Of a DNA stretch of 52,255 nucleotides, positions 44,144 to 52,255 are shown piece after piece (the first letter of the stretch is position 1; every line of letters begins with the position of its first letter). The notes under the pieces were generated by a model, which was not told where the DNA came from, made no database searches, and was given only the letters and a program-made list of their open reading frames with translations. The stretch is from Sinomicrobium pectinilyticum (GTDB lineage: Bacteria; Bacteroidota; Bacteroidia; Flavobacteriales; Flavobacteriaceae), in assembly GCF_003725735.1 (NCBI RefSeq), contig NZ_RJTM01000156.1, positions 1-52,255 of the forward strand, given 5' to 3'. The translations under genes were made by a program, and so were the position numbers.

Positions 44144-44182
44144 GAGTAAGCCGTTTTCGAATAGTAAAAATACGGCTTACTC
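44144..44182. promoter_or_regulatory. Inverted repeat around the desaturase promoter
   Basis: GAGTAAGCCGT (44144-44154) and ACGGCTTACTC (44172-44182) form a perfect 11-bp inverted repeat with a 17-base centre. The centre holds TATTTTTA on the minus strand (44172-44165), one mismatch from the -7 consensus. It could be an operator or a 5' leader hairpin. Confidence 0.45.
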
Positions 44183-44263
44183 TACAATTCCCAATAGTTT
44201 TTGCATAGTTTTATCACTTTTACACGATGTCATTTACTACATGCTTATAATATAAATTGTAAT

Positions 44264-44271
44264 TATCTTTG
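44264..44271 (+). promoter_or_regulatory. Promoter -7 box for lysS
   Basis: TATCTTTG (then C) matches TAnnTTTG and lies 41 bases before the lysS ATG. Confidence 0.6.
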
Positions 44272-44312
44272 CACTTTTAAAAGAAGTACTGAAATTAATT
44301 TACAGCTTAATT

Positions 44313-46010
44313 ATGCAGCTTTCAGAACAGGAAACCGTAAGAAGGGAAAAACTCGGCAAATTAAGGGAATTAGGAATAGACCCTTACCCTGCAGCTTTGT
44401 ATCCGGTAGACAATACATCCCTGCAACTAAAAGACCATTATAAAGAGGGAAAAGAGGTGATTATCGCCGGACGTCTGATGAGCAGAAGGATACAGGGCAA
44501 AGCTTCTTTCGCCGAGTTACAGGACAGCGAAGGGAGAATCCAGGTATATTTCAATCGTGATGAAATATGCCTCGGCGAGGACAAGACCAAATACAACGAA
44601 GTATATAAAAAGCTGCTGGACATAGGCGATATCATAGGAGTTAAAGGAGAACTGTTTACCACGCAGGTAGGAGAAATAACCGTAATGGTCAGGGATTTTA
44701 CCGTTCTTAACAAATCTCTGCGACCGCTCCCGCTACCTAAAGTGGACAACGAGGGGAGAACTTATGACGAATTTAATGATCCGGAACTGCGTTATCGCCA
44801 GCGCTATGTAGACCTGGTGGTCAACCCGCATGTAAAGGAAACTTTTATAAAACGGACCAGGATCACCAACAGTATCCGGGACTTTTTTAACAGCAGAGGG
44901 TATCTGGAGGTAGAAACCCCCATACTGCAACCTATTCCGGGCGGGGCAGCAGCCAGACCTTTTATTACCCATCACAATGCGTTAAACATTCCGCTATATC
45001 TTCGTATTGCCAATGAATTATACCTTAAAAGGCTTATTGTAGGAGGATTTGATGGTGTGTATGAATTTGCAAAGGACTTCCGGAACGAAGGAATGGACCG
45101 TACCCATAACCCCGAATTCACAGTAATGGAACTGTATGTTGCCTATAAAGATTATCACTGGATGATGGACACTACGGAGCAATTACTTGAAAAAGTAGCC
45201 ATGGACTCCAACGGTACTACCAGGATAAAGGTAGGTAAAAATGAAATAAACTTTAAAGCACCCTATCCGCGGGTTCCTATATTACAGGCCATCAAAGAAC
45301 ATACCGGTTACGACATTGCCGGCATGGATGAAGAGCAACTCCGTGAAGTTTGTAAAAACCTGGATATCCCGGCGGATAATACGATGGGGAAAGGTAAGCT
45401 GATAGATGAGATTTTCGGGGAAAAATGTGAGCACCATTACATTCAGCCTACATTTATCACGGATTATCCGAAAGAAATGAGCCCGCTTACCAAGGAACAC
45501 CGGGACAACCCCGAATTAACCGAGCGTTTTGAGCTTATGGTAAACGGAAAGGAGCTTGCAAATGCCTATTCCGAGCTGAACGATCCCATTGATCAGCGTC
45601 AGCGGTTTGAGGACCAGCTCAAATTGTCCGAAAAAGGAGACGACGAGGCCATGTTTATCGATCAGGATTTCCTCCGGGCCCTGGAATACGGCATGCCTCC
45701 TACATCAGGAATAGGGATAGGAATAGACCGCCTGGTAATGCTGATGACTAACAACGCTTCTATACAGGAAGTACTGTTCTTCCCGCAAATGCGACCGGAG
45801 AAAAAACCGTTGCAGCTCAGCGATAATGAAAAAATCATAATAGATATACTGCGCAAACAGAAGTCCGTTGCACTGGATGAGTTAAAAACTGCTGCAGAAC
45901 TGAGCAACAAAGCATGGGATAAGGGGATGAAAGGCCTTTCCAAACTCGGCCTGGTCAAAGTTGTTGTAGAAGGCGATTCCAAAACCGTGGAATTACAGGA
46001 GCAGGATTAA
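44313..46010 (+). CDS. lysS: Lysyl-tRNA synthetase (class II) with C-terminal extension
   Basis: The 565-residue enzyme charges tRNA-Lys. It has an OB-fold anticodon-binding domain (about 50-160: [20 protein letters not shown]). The class II catalytic domain has motif 2 ([20 protein letters not shown]) and motif 3 ([14 protein letters not shown]), then FFPQMRPE at about 488-495. A further 69 residues (497-565: [20 protein letters not shown] and on) follow, absent from the roughly 505-residue E. coli enzyme, and look like a small winged-helix domain. It ends before a strong terminator. Confidence 0.96.
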   Translation: MQLSEQETVRREKLGKLRELGIDPYPAALYPVDNTSLQLKDHYKEGKEVIIAGRLMSRRIQGKASFAELQDSEGRIQVYFNRDEICLGEDKTKYNEVYKKLLDIGDIIGVKGELFTTQVGEITVMVRDFTVLNKSLRPLPLPKVDNEGRTYDEFNDPELRYRQRYVDLVVNPHVKETFIKRTRITNSIRDFFNSRGYLEVETPILQPIPGGAAARPFITHHNALNIPLYLRIANELYLKRLIVGGFDGVYEFAKDFRNEGMDRTHNPEFTVMELYVAYKDYHWMMDTTEQLLEKVAMDSNGTTRIKVGKNEINFKAPYPRVPILQAIKEHTGYDIAGMDEEQLREVCKNLDIPADNTMGKGKLIDEIFGEKCEHHYIQPTFITDYPKEMSPLTKEHRDNPELTERFELMVNGKELANAYSELNDPIDQRQRFEDQLKLSEKGDDEAMFIDQDFLRALEYGMPPTSGIGIGIDRLVMLMTNNASIQEVLFFPQMRPEKKPLQLSDNEKIIIDILRKQKSVALDELKTAAELSNKAWDKGMKGLSKLGLVKVVVEGDSKTVELQEQD

Positions 46011-46034
46011 ACGCTGAAAAAAGCAAATATTTAC

Positions 46035-46065
46035 AGCCCGGAAAACCTCGTATTTCCGGGCTTTT
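46035..46065 (+). terminator. Intrinsic terminator after lysS
   Basis: A 9-bp stem (46036-46044 with 46053-46061), extended by an A-T pair, an 8-base loop and four T, 25 bases past the stop codon. Confidence 0.8.
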
Positions 46066-46154
46066 GTTATTAATAATATCACAAAATGCACTTTTTGATT
46101 TAAACTTCTCCTCCCGATCCCGGTCTAAATGATAAAATCATAAAAAATTAAGAG

Positions 46155-46613
46155 ATGAAAAAGTTATTGAGCTTAGCTATAGCGCTCACACTGGTAACGG
46201 GAGTTATGGCACAGGAAAAAAGGGAAAGAAGAACTTTGGAAAAGAAAAAACACAACGTAGAGCGTTTTAAGGATTTTACGCCGGAACAAATGGCCGAACT
46301 GAGGACCAAGCGGATGGCTCTTAAACTGGACCTCAGCCAGGCACAGCAGCAAAAAGTACTGAAACTCAACAAAGAACTTGCAGAGAAGAGAAAAGCCGGA
46401 TTTGAGAAATTCAAAGAAGCCAGGGCAAAGAAAAAAGAATGGACTGCAGAAGAGCGCTTTACCTTTATGAATGAAAGGCTCGATGCCCGCCTTGCTGTTC
46501 AGAATAAAATGAAGGACATACTGGACGAAAATCAGTATGCCCGATGGAAAAAAAGTTATGAAAGACCCGAAAAATCCTTTCATCACAGAAGAAAAGGTCA
46601 TGGGAGCAAATAA
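46155..46613 (+). CDS. Spy/CpxP-like periplasmic protein
   Basis: The 152-residue protein has a signal peptide (MKKLLSLAIALTLVTGVMAQ) and a highly charged, all-helical body. It has two LTxxQ-like sites: FTPEQMAELRTKRMALKLDL followed by SQAQQQKV, and LDENQYARWKK. This is the layout of Spy/CpxP/LTXXQ proteins, which act as periplasmic chaperones or stress sensors. The tail (HHRRKGHGSK) is His/Lys-rich. It stands alone with a terminator; no two-component pair is adjacent. Confidence 0.82.
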   Translation: MKKLLSLAIALTLVTGVMAQEKRERRTLEKKKHNVERFKDFTPEQMAELRTKRMALKLDLSQAQQQKVLKLNKELAEKRKAGFEKFKEARAKKKEWTAEERFTFMNERLDARLAVQNKMKDILDENQYARWKKSYERPEKSFHHRRKGHGSK

Positions 46614-46629
46614 CTCCCGAGGCTTCCTT

Positions 46630-46660
46630 AAATCCTGCTCCGGCAGGATTTTTTATTTTC
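46630..46660 (+). terminator. Intrinsic terminator after the CpxP-like gene
   Basis: An 8-bp stem (46631-46638 with 46643-46650) with a TCCG tetraloop and a following T-rich tract. It overlaps the 3' end of the convergent serine hydrolase gene. Confidence 0.8.
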
Positions 46661-47933
46661 CGGTATGTGCGGCATATACCATATTCTTGAATTTTGCCGA
46701 TATGTCTCCCCACTCCTTATTGGGAACTTCCTGCGTAAGGATTATGGCTACGATCCCCGATGCGGGGTCTACCCAGTAATGGGACCCGAAATAACCTCCC
46801 CATGAAAAGGAACCTTCATGCCATGGAAGCACAGCGCTCCCTCTCTTGCCGACTACCTCAAAACCCAAACCGAACTTATTGCCGTGATTCAGGTTGATTT
46901 CGCCTATCTGGTTTACCGTCATTAATCGTACGGTATCCGGACTCAACAAGTGTTTACCGTTGTATTCTCCTCCGTTCAACAGCATTTGCAGAAAAGCGGC
47001 ATAGTCCGAAGCTGTAGAAGAAAGGCCTGCTCCTCCGGAAAAATATGTGCTTCCCAACAGGGGGTAGTCCTTATCGATCCCGCCATGGCTTACCTGGGGT
47101 GCCGGTACGGTCTCCCCCCCTTCATTTTCCGAATATACTTCCGCAAGCCGGTCCTGTTTGCCCTTCGGCAGATAAAAATAGGTATCGTCCATTTGCAAAG
47201 GTTCGAAAATCCTTTTATGGAAAAACCGGTCCAATGAAACTCCGGATACCACTTCGACGACATAACCGAGAACATCGATATTGAGACCATAAGTAAATTT
47301 TTCTCCCGGCTCATGCATCAGCGGAAGTTTTCCGAGAGCCTTTATTTTGTCCCCGAGTTTTACAGGCGTTGCCACAAAGCCTGCAGGAATACCTGCCTTG
47401 GCATAAATGGCATTCGTTTCTTTACTCCCGATAACAGCATACCCGATCCCTGAAGTATGGGTCAGCAAATCACGTATGGTCACTTCCCTTTTCGCCGGAA
47501 CTGCCGAATAGGTGGAATCGGCCGGATTGAAAGTATCCAGAACCTTCGGGTTTTTAAATTCCGGTATGTACCGCGAAACGGGATCGTCCAGCAGTAGTTT
47601 ACCCTCTTCGTATAACATCATTACGGCAACACTGGTAATAGCCTTGGTCTGTGAAGCTATACGGAAGATTGTATTCGGTTCCATTTTTCGCTTTTCCGCG
47701 ATGTCCGCATACCCGATCCCCTTGTGATAAACAATATTTCCGTCATGTGCGATTAGCGCGACCGCCCCGGCTATTTTCCTGTCTGAGACATAGCCATCCA
47801 GCATTTTATCTATCCTTGAAAGGCGTTCTTCGGAAAAACCGGCTTCACCGGGATCGGCAGTATGTAATTCCTGGGAAAAAATCGGTGTGCCCGCGGCCAG
47901 CAAAAGGCCGCACAGTATATAGTTCAGTTTCAT
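46653..47933 (-). CDS. Serine hydrolase of the beta-lactamase (class C-like) family
   Basis: The 426-residue secreted protein has a signal peptide (MKLNYILCGLLLAAGTPIFS) and a class C beta-lactamase / esterase fold. The SxxK motif is SQTK (Ser94 to Lys97). FTYGLNIDVLGYVVEVVSG provides the usual second-motif tyrosine, and HEGSFSWGGYFGSHYWVDP is the third-motif region. Such proteins may be esterases, D-amino peptidases or transpeptidase-like; true beta-lactamase activity should not be assumed. ATG 47933 starts the signal peptide; the frame is open 28 codons upstream. Confidence 0.9.
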   Translation of the reverse strand: MKLNYILCGLLLAAGTPIFSQELHTADPGEAGFSEERLSRIDKMLDGYVSDRKIAGAVALIAHDGNIVYHKGIGYADIAEKRKMEPNTIFRIASQTKAITSVAVMMLYEEGKLLLDDPVSRYIPEFKNPKVLDTFNPADSTYSAVPAKREVTIRDLLTHTSGIGYAVIGSKETNAIYAKAGIPAGFVATPVKLGDKIKALGKLPLMHEPGEKFTYGLNIDVLGYVVEVVSGVSLDRFFHKRIFEPLQMDDTYFYLPKGKQDRLAEVYSENEGGETVPAPQVSHGGIDKDYPLLGSTYFSGGAGLSSTASDYAAFLQMLLNGGEYNGKHLLSPDTVRLMTVNQIGEINLNHGNKFGLGFEVVGKRGSAVLPWHEGSFSWGGYFGSHYWVDPASGIVAIILTQEVPNKEWGDISAKFKNMVYAAHTGK

Positions 47934-48033
47934 TGGTAAAAGATGATTGATTAAAGTTGCAATATACCAAATAAAAACCTTAGACCACAGTTTTTGCCCC
48001 TCCAATGAAATCAACATAATTCATAAATTCATT

Positions 48034-48062
48034 TTGCAATTCAAATCCGTTTCATACCTTTG
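48034..48062 (+). promoter_or_regulatory. Promoter of metK
   Basis: TTG (48034-48036, within TTTTG), an 18-base spacer, then TACCTTTG (48055-48062): a good Bacteroidota promoter. Transcription would start near 48067, leaving a leader of about 170 bases before the metK ATG. Confidence 0.65.
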
Positions 48063-48069
48063 TCCCCGT

Positions 48070-48180
48070 ACTTTTAAAAGAGGAAGGATTTGACTGATTG
48101 CAACCTCATGAAAAAATGCTAAAACAGTTATCCTGTAGTCATCCGGACCCGGCATCCTAAAATGCCGCAGGACAAACCGC
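48070..48180 (+). promoter_or_regulatory. Candidate SAM riboswitch (S-box-like) in the metK leader
   Basis: The leader contains GAGG (48080-48083) pairing with CCTC (48104-48107), the motif GATTGCAACC (48096-48105) and TGCTAAAAC (48117-48125). These are the order and spacing of the conserved GCAACC and GCTAA blocks of S-box RNAs, in a compact form I associate with Bacteroidota. A strong hairpin follows: TCCTG/CAGGA enclosing CGGCAT/ATGCCG (about 48131-48172). Location before S-adenosylmethionine synthetase fits SAM feedback. Not confirmed by a covariance model. Confidence 0.6.
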
Positions 48181-48238
48181 TTTAGCCTTTTCGCCGGACA
48201 ATCTTTCCTTCATACAATAACAATAATAAAATAAGATA

Positions 48239-49495
48239 ATGGCTTATTTATTTACGTCCGAGTCTGTCAGTGAAGGACATCCGGACAAGGTAGCAGACCA
48301 AATATCCGATACGCTCCTGGACCATTTCCTGGCATTCGATTCGGAATCCAAAGTAGCATGTGAAACGCTGGTAACCACCGGACAAGTAGTCCTGGCGGGG
48401 GAAGTGAAATCAAAGACCTACCTGGACCTCCAGAACATCGCCAGGGAAATAATAAACAAGATAGGATATACGAAAGGAGAATACCAGTTCAGCGGAGATT
48501 CGTGCGGGGTTATTTCACTCATTCACGAACAATCCCAGGATATCAACCAGGGGGTAGACCGTGCCAGTAAGGAAGAACAGGGAGCCGGTGACCAGGGGAT
48601 GATGTTCGGGTACGCCACAAAGGAAACCGAGAACTACATGCCGCTTGCCCTGGATATTTCCCATAAAATACTGCAGACCCTGGCAGAACTAAGAAGGGAA
48701 GGAAAAGAGATCACTTACCTCCGGCCGGATGCCAAAGCACAGGTAACCATAGAATATAGTGATGATGATATTCCCCAGCGCATCGTTACCATTGTGGTAT
48801 CTACGCAGCATGACGATTTTGATAAGGACGATACTGCCATGCTCCGAAAGATCAAAAAGGATATCATTGAGATCCTGATCCCCAAAGTAAAGGCACAGCT
48901 TCCGGAGAAGCTACAGCAACTTTTCACGGACAACATACAGTACCATATCAACCCGACGGGAAAATTCGTTATCGGAGGGCCTCACGGGGATACCGGCCTC
49001 ACGGGGAGAAAAATCATCATTGATACCTATGGCGGTAAAGGCGCCCACGGCGGAGGTGCATTTTCCGGGAAAGATCCGAGCAAGGTAGACCGTAGCGGTG
49101 CTTATGCAGCCCGGCATATTGCAAAAAACCTGGTAGCTGCCGGGGTTGCGGACGAAGTACTGGTACAGGTGAGTTATGCCATCGGTGTGGTTGAACCTAC
49201 ATCCATAAGTATAAATACGTACGGTAAAGCACATATAGACCTCACGGATGGTGAAATTGCACGGGTAGTGGAGAAACTCTTCGATATGCGTCCGGCAGCC
49301 ATAGAAGAACGGTTAAAACTCCGCAATCCTATTTACCTGGAAACTGCAGCCTATGGCCATATGGGCAAAGAACCCCGGACAGTGACCAAAATATTCGAAT
49401 CTCCGTATAACGGTAGAATAGAAAAAGAGGTAGAACTGTTTACCTGGGAAAAGCTGGATCATGTAGCTAAAATAAAAGAGGCTTTCTCTCTTTAA
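48239..49495 (+). CDS. metK: S-adenosylmethionine synthetase
   Basis: MetK makes S-adenosylmethionine from methionine and ATP. The 418-residue enzyme has [20 protein letters not shown] at 5-24, the [12 protein letters not shown] motif, [29 protein letters not shown] and the phosphate loop [19 protein letters not shown], and it is full length. It is preceded by its own promoter and a long structured leader that may be a SAM riboswitch. It converges with the phosphatase gene, 56 bases between the two stops. Confidence 0.97.
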   Translation: MAYLFTSESVSEGHPDKVADQISDTLLDHFLAFDSESKVACETLVTTGQVVLAGEVKSKTYLDLQNIAREIINKIGYTKGEYQFSGDSCGVISLIHEQSQDINQGVDRASKEEQGAGDQGMMFGYATKETENYMPLALDISHKILQTLAELRREGKEITYLRPDAKAQVTIEYSDDDIPQRIVTIVVSTQHDDFDKDDTAMLRKIKKDIIEILIPKVKAQLPEKLQQLFTDNIQYHINPTGKFVIGGPHGDTGLTGRKIIIDTYGGKGAHGGGAFSGKDPSKVDRSGAYAARHIAKNLVAAGVADEVLVQVSYAIGVVEPTSISINTYGKAHIDLTDGEIARVVEKLFDMRPAAIEERLKLRNPIYLETAAYGHMGKEPRTVTKIFESPYNGRIEKEVELFTWEKLDHVAKIKEAFSL

Positions 49496-49526
49496 AAGGA
49501 AAAAGCCCTCCGATATTCCAGATGAC

Positions 49527-49563
49527 GGGGAAGAAACAGAAAAACATTCTGTTATTTTTCCCC
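49527..49563. terminator. Long imperfect hairpin between convergent genes
   Basis: GGGGAA and AACAGA (49527-49540) pair with TCTGTT and TTTCCCC (about 49548-49563) across small mismatches. It covers the end of the phosphatase gene and lies 32 bases after metK. A shared terminator is likely, though the T run is within the stem. Confidence 0.45.
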
Positions 49564-51354
49564 ATCTTCTATTTTTAGTACCCGGATTATTTTGTGAAAT
49601 ACCTCATTGTTTTCATAAACTCCCCTGAATGCTCCCGAATGCGGTCCGTACGCTAAGACAGGTACCATCACCCCGGTATGGTCGTTCGTCGTAAAATCAC
49701 CTTCTATCATTTTTTCCTTCATATTACCTTGCGGAATGCTGAAACCTGAGGTTTCATGATCTGCTGTAACAATTACCAGAGTATTGCCCGTCCTGTCCGC
49801 AAACTTCAGAGCTTCGGTAATTGCACGGTCAAAATCTATCCCTTCGGAAATAATTCCCGCAGTATTATTGACATGACCATAGCTGTCTATCTTTGCTCCC
49901 TCTACCATCAGGAAAAAAGGTTTTTCTTTGGCGGATAAAAATTCCAATCCGTTCGTAACAGCTTTTGCCAATACATCTTCTCTCCCTTCCGTGATTCCCG
50001 GCAAACTGCCTTCGGAAAGAAATACACCTGCCCTATCTGTCTTACTTTGCTTCAGGTCGCCCAAAGAATTTAATACTTTGAAATTCCGGTTGATCTCTTT
50101 ACCGAAATCTTCTTTTCCGGCTCCGATAAACATGGACAAGCGACTATGCAACAGGTCTTCGGCTATACCCCGGGTTTCCGAGCGGTCCTTTCTATGCGCA
50201 TAAAATGCGGAAGGTGTTGCCCCGGTCATTTTATCGGTAGTAATAATACCGGAGATAAACCCGTGACCGGACAAAAGTTCTGTGATATTCTGTAGTGGTT
50301 TCCCTGTTACTCCCATTCCTATAGCCCGGTTATATGTCTTTTCTCCCGTTGCCAGTGCCGTTCCCCCGGCAGCCGAATCGGTAGTAAAATCATCTGCGGA
50401 CTGGGTTTTAAGAAATCCTATATTCTTCAGTTGCGTAAGGGTCAGCGCTCCTCCGTTTGCCAGTACTGCAGAGGATATCTGTGTTAACCCGTTACCGTCA
50501 CCAATAAGTAAAATAACATTTTCCACCGGAATTTCCTTTCCGTCCGAGGCATAGGTCGGGACATAGATTTCCGAAGCAATCGTATTGTAATGCACACGCT
50601 GTTCGAGGGTATTCAGATATTCCGCTGCGCGGAACGGCATATCGGTATTGATAAAATCAACCCCCATATCCGTGAATGCCTTCCAGGCCGTTTTGGAGTC
50701 TGGTGCACCCCAGAAACGAAAGGGCTTTCCCATGGCATGCGCACGATCTATTACAGCTTTTACTTTTTCATAATCTCCTGCGGTCAACCTGCCTAACCCG
50801 TTCCATTCGGAATAGTTCCTGAAACTGAGACTGATCATAGCTACTTTCTCCCATATTTCTTCGTCCGCGGGACGTTCCAGGCTTTGATAATCAAAAAGGA
50901 TGTATTCCGGGTAACCGGTATATTTTTCCGGGGATGGCCGATTTCCGGAAATGACAATGGATATATTATTGTTTGCTGTTATTTCCGGATATGCTTTTAA
51001 AACTTCGGTTAACAGGCCCAGCGTGGCATCGGCTTCGGATTTCAGATCTACAAGTAATTGTAACTTCTCCGGCAGGGGAAGCCCCAGTTCCAAAGCCTGT
51101 TTCAGAGGCTCCAGATAAAGACTTTCTATGGTCCGTTCTTCCTTTATCTCATGCTCTTCATGGGTAGCATATAACCTGCCGTTACGAAGAAATATATCTA
51201 CTTCTATGGATGACAATCCGCCCGACAGGGCTGTCCAGAACGGAATGTTCTGTTCGTAATCGTTGTGGGAATGTATCTGTACCGGTTGCTGGGCATAAGA
51301 AAAACCGAGACTCAGGAGGCACAATAAAAATCCGGATAGTGATGATCTGAACAT
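49552..51354 (-). CDS. Secreted phosphodiesterase-like / alkaline phosphatase fusion
   Basis: The 600-residue protein has a signal peptide (about 1-21). Residues 25-245 look like a PI-PLC/GDPD-type TIM barrel (Aim6-like): QIHSHNDYEQNIPFWTAL, SIEVDIFLRNGRLYATHEE with His28, His30, Glu51, Asp53 and His65, ending GVDFINTDMP. Residues 275-595 are an alkaline phosphatase: VILLIGDGNG (Asp285), TTDSAAGGTALATG (nucleophile Ser327), KIDSYGHVNN (Asp490, His494), TADHETSG (Asp532, His533) and NDHTG (His559). All metal and catalytic residues seem present. A two-step release of phosphate from a phosphodiester is an attractive inference. Confidence 0.9.
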   Translation of the reverse strand: MFRSSLSGFLLCLLSLGFSYAQQPVQIHSHNDYEQNIPFWTALSGGLSSIEVDIFLRNGRLYATHEEHEIKEERTIESLYLEPLKQALELGLPLPEKLQLLVDLKSEADATLGLLTEVLKAYPEITANNNISIVISGNRPSPEKYTGYPEYILFDYQSLERPADEEIWEKVAMISLSFRNYSEWNGLGRLTAGDYEKVKAVIDRAHAMGKPFRFWGAPDSKTAWKAFTDMGVDFINTDMPFRAAEYLNTLEQRVHYNTIASEIYVPTYASDGKEIPVENVILLIGDGNGLTQISSAVLANGGALTLTQLKNIGFLKTQSADDFTTDSAAGGTALATGEKTYNRAIGMGVTGKPLQNITELLSGHGFISGIITTDKMTGATPSAFYAHRKDRSETRGIAEDLLHSRLSMFIGAGKEDFGKEINRNFKVLNSLGDLKQSKTDRAGVFLSEGSLPGITEGREDVLAKAVTNGLEFLSAKEKPFFLMVEGAKIDSYGHVNNTAGIISEGIDFDRAITEALKFADRTGNTLVIVTADHETSGFSIPQGNMKEKMIEGDFTTNDHTGVMVPVLAYGPHSGAFRGVYENNEVFHKIIRVLKIEDGEK

Positions 51355-51371
51355 ATATTCTTTTTACAAAA

Positions 51372-51379
51372 CAAAGATA
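51372..51379 (-). promoter_or_regulatory. Promoter -7 box for the phosphatase fusion
   Basis: TATCTTTG on the minus strand lies 17 bases before the ATG at 51354. No PHO-box-like repeat was recognised upstream. Confidence 0.6.
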
Positions 51380-51466
51380 TGAATTCCATTCCACCTCTTT
51401 GCTTACGGGTTTGCAGGCAGCGAAGGTAAGCAGGCGGATTTATCTGTTTGTTAGGATTGGGTTAAT

Positions 51467-51761
51467 TTAACGTGAATACTGTTTAAGCCACTTACAGACT
51501 AAAAGCACTCAAACTACTCATTTTAAGTATTTTTAAAAACTCCTCTACTTCGACCGGCTCAGCACAGCGCCTTGAGATCAAGGGACGTGATTTCGATTGA
51601 AACCGGGATCGGAGGGTTTGAAAGCCCAAACCAGGGGAAAAACACAAATATTTGGAGATAAATCCGGGGCTTGGGCTTGGTCAAACTCCCCGTCCCGCCT
51701 GCGGGACACCCCTCTTCATCTGAAGAAGGGAGGCCTTTTTCTTATCCATTATTCACGTTAA
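51467..51761. repeat. Roughly 295-bp segment bounded by 12-bp inverted repeats
   Basis: TTAACGTGAATA (51467-51478) and its exact reverse complement TATTCACGTTAA (51750-51761) enclose non-coding sequence. Inside are a CTTCGACCGGCTCAGCACAG stretch (51548-51567), the palindrome GTCCCGCCTGCGGGAC (51692-51707) and a CTTCA/TGAAG hairpin followed by a T-rich tract. No gene is seen. It may be a miniature mobile element or a composite of genome repeats; target-site duplications were not clear. Confidence 0.4.
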
Positions 51762-51839
51762 TTTACTTTGAAGAAATAGACTGGTATATGAAGAAGCCCT
51801 TAAAGGCCGGTATATAGTATCCCCCATAAAATGTGAACG

Positions 51840-52193
51840 CTATGCACCCCTTCTTTTTAACACATTTTTTTCATTAGCCCATTTAAAGATCATCTTCCTG
51901 TTAAACAAGCCAAAAATCAAATAGGTCATAAACATTCCACCCCATATCAGCATCAGCCTTAATCCGGAAACACCCGAAAAAAATAGAATTATCTGGGTTA
52001 CAAAACCGATGACCCAGGAAACGAGAATAACACCTATTAAAATCGCAAAAGGTTTTTCAAAATATTTCCCGAATCCCAGCTTCCTGATAATATACATGGG
52101 TATACTCAATAAAAAAATGCAAAAAAATATGCCGAATGCAGACCACAGCACCATGATATGAGGAGATTCCTCGATATACCCGATCAAATTCAT
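51840..52193 (-). CDS. Hypothetical membrane protein
   Basis: This 117-residue protein has three likely membrane helices (about 14-36, 48-72 and 77-97), a linker RKLGFGKYFEKPF, and a basic C-terminal tail (KWANEKNVLKRRGA). I recognise no family. Composition and hydrophobic pattern look like a real inner-membrane protein. Upstream on its strand lie only 62 bases of window, including the terminal palindrome; no promoter box was found. Confidence 0.6.
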   Translation of the reverse strand: MNLIGYIEESPHIMVLWSAFGIFFCIFLLSIPMYIIRKLGFGKYFEKPFAILIGVILVSWVIGFVTQIILFFSGVSGLRLMLIWGGMFMTYLIFGLFNRKMIFKWANEKNVLKRRGA

Positions 52194-52227
52194 TGGGTCT
52201 GTAAATTAAACTCTGTCTGGTTGTTCT

Positions 52228-52255
52228 CCCCTGCGGGGGGTACCCCCCGCAGGGG
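52228..52255. repeat. 28-bp perfect G+C-rich palindrome at the window edge
   Basis: The last 28 bases are fully self-complementary: CCCCTGCGGGGGG, then TA, then CCCCCCGCAGGGG. It lies upstream of the small membrane protein gene. The window ends exactly at its last base, so it may continue or be part of a larger repeat. Confidence 0.8.

Noticed and set aside
46653-47933. Antibiotic-resistance beta-lactamase
   Set aside because: The protein has the general serine hydrolase fold, but its second and third motifs differ from true class C enzymes, so resistance should not be claimed.

Overview
The window looks like an ordinary stretch of chromosome from a member of the Flavobacteriaceae (Bacteroidota). 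The evidence is gene content typical of that group (a TssD-type Hcp protein, DUF6089 and GSCFA proteins, an Nfu protein with doubled N-domain, and a CBS / NAD kinase / DUF6089 / UppS / BamA / OmpH / OmpH cluster facing pdxJ). It is also the many promoters of the Bacteroidota type (a TAnnTTTG box just upstream of starts, no clear Shine-Dalgarno sequences). I cannot name the genus. No tRNA, rRNA, CRISPR array, phage or intact insertion sequence was seen.

Layout. 1-3.5 kb: orphan tssD, fabD, a gamma-carbonic-anhydrase-like protein and an Nfu iron-sulfur protein. 3.6-9.5 kb: a PiT phosphate permease with a PhoU-like tail, dodecin, a YyaL/DUF255 protein and a MscS channel. 9.5-16.4 kb (minus strand): an export operon (ABC ATPase, two MacB-like permeases, membrane-fusion adaptor, TolC-like channel) followed by tsaB. 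16.5-19.3 kb is a decay zone: an M20 peptidase remnant, then an aldo/keto reductase with an in-frame stop and a frameshift, next to an intact AraC regulator.

19.4-25.7 kb: a LolC/E-like permease divergent from a NamZ-like (DUF1343) lipoprotein, then asnB, a small collagen-like lipoprotein and a GSCFA protein. 25.8-33 kb: alaS, divergent from an apparent run of M23 peptidase, MerR regulator, lemA and two TPM-domain genes, then a CpsB-type PHP phosphatase. 33.3-41 kb (minus strand): envelope biogenesis (CBS protein, nadK, DUF6089, uppS, bamA, two ompH/skp genes). UppS makes the undecaprenyl carrier, BamA inserts outer-membrane proteins and OmpH/Skp chaperones carry them across the periplasm.

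41.1-52.2 kb: pdxJ, lipB, a 52-residue YqaE/Pmp3 protein, a fatty acid desaturase, lysS, a CpxP-like protein, a serine hydrolase, metK with a long S-box-like leader, a secreted phosphodiesterase-like/alkaline phosphatase fusion, a 485-base gap rich in inverted repeats, and a small membrane protein. The window ends exactly on a 28-bp perfect palindrome.

No clearly new multi-gene system was found. The observations most worth following are the two-domain phosphatase, the periplasmic OmpH protein with a highly charged helical tail, the metK leader, an apparently leaderless lipB transcript, an inverted repeat around the desaturase promoter, and a roughly 295-bp segment bounded by 12-bp inverted repeats.
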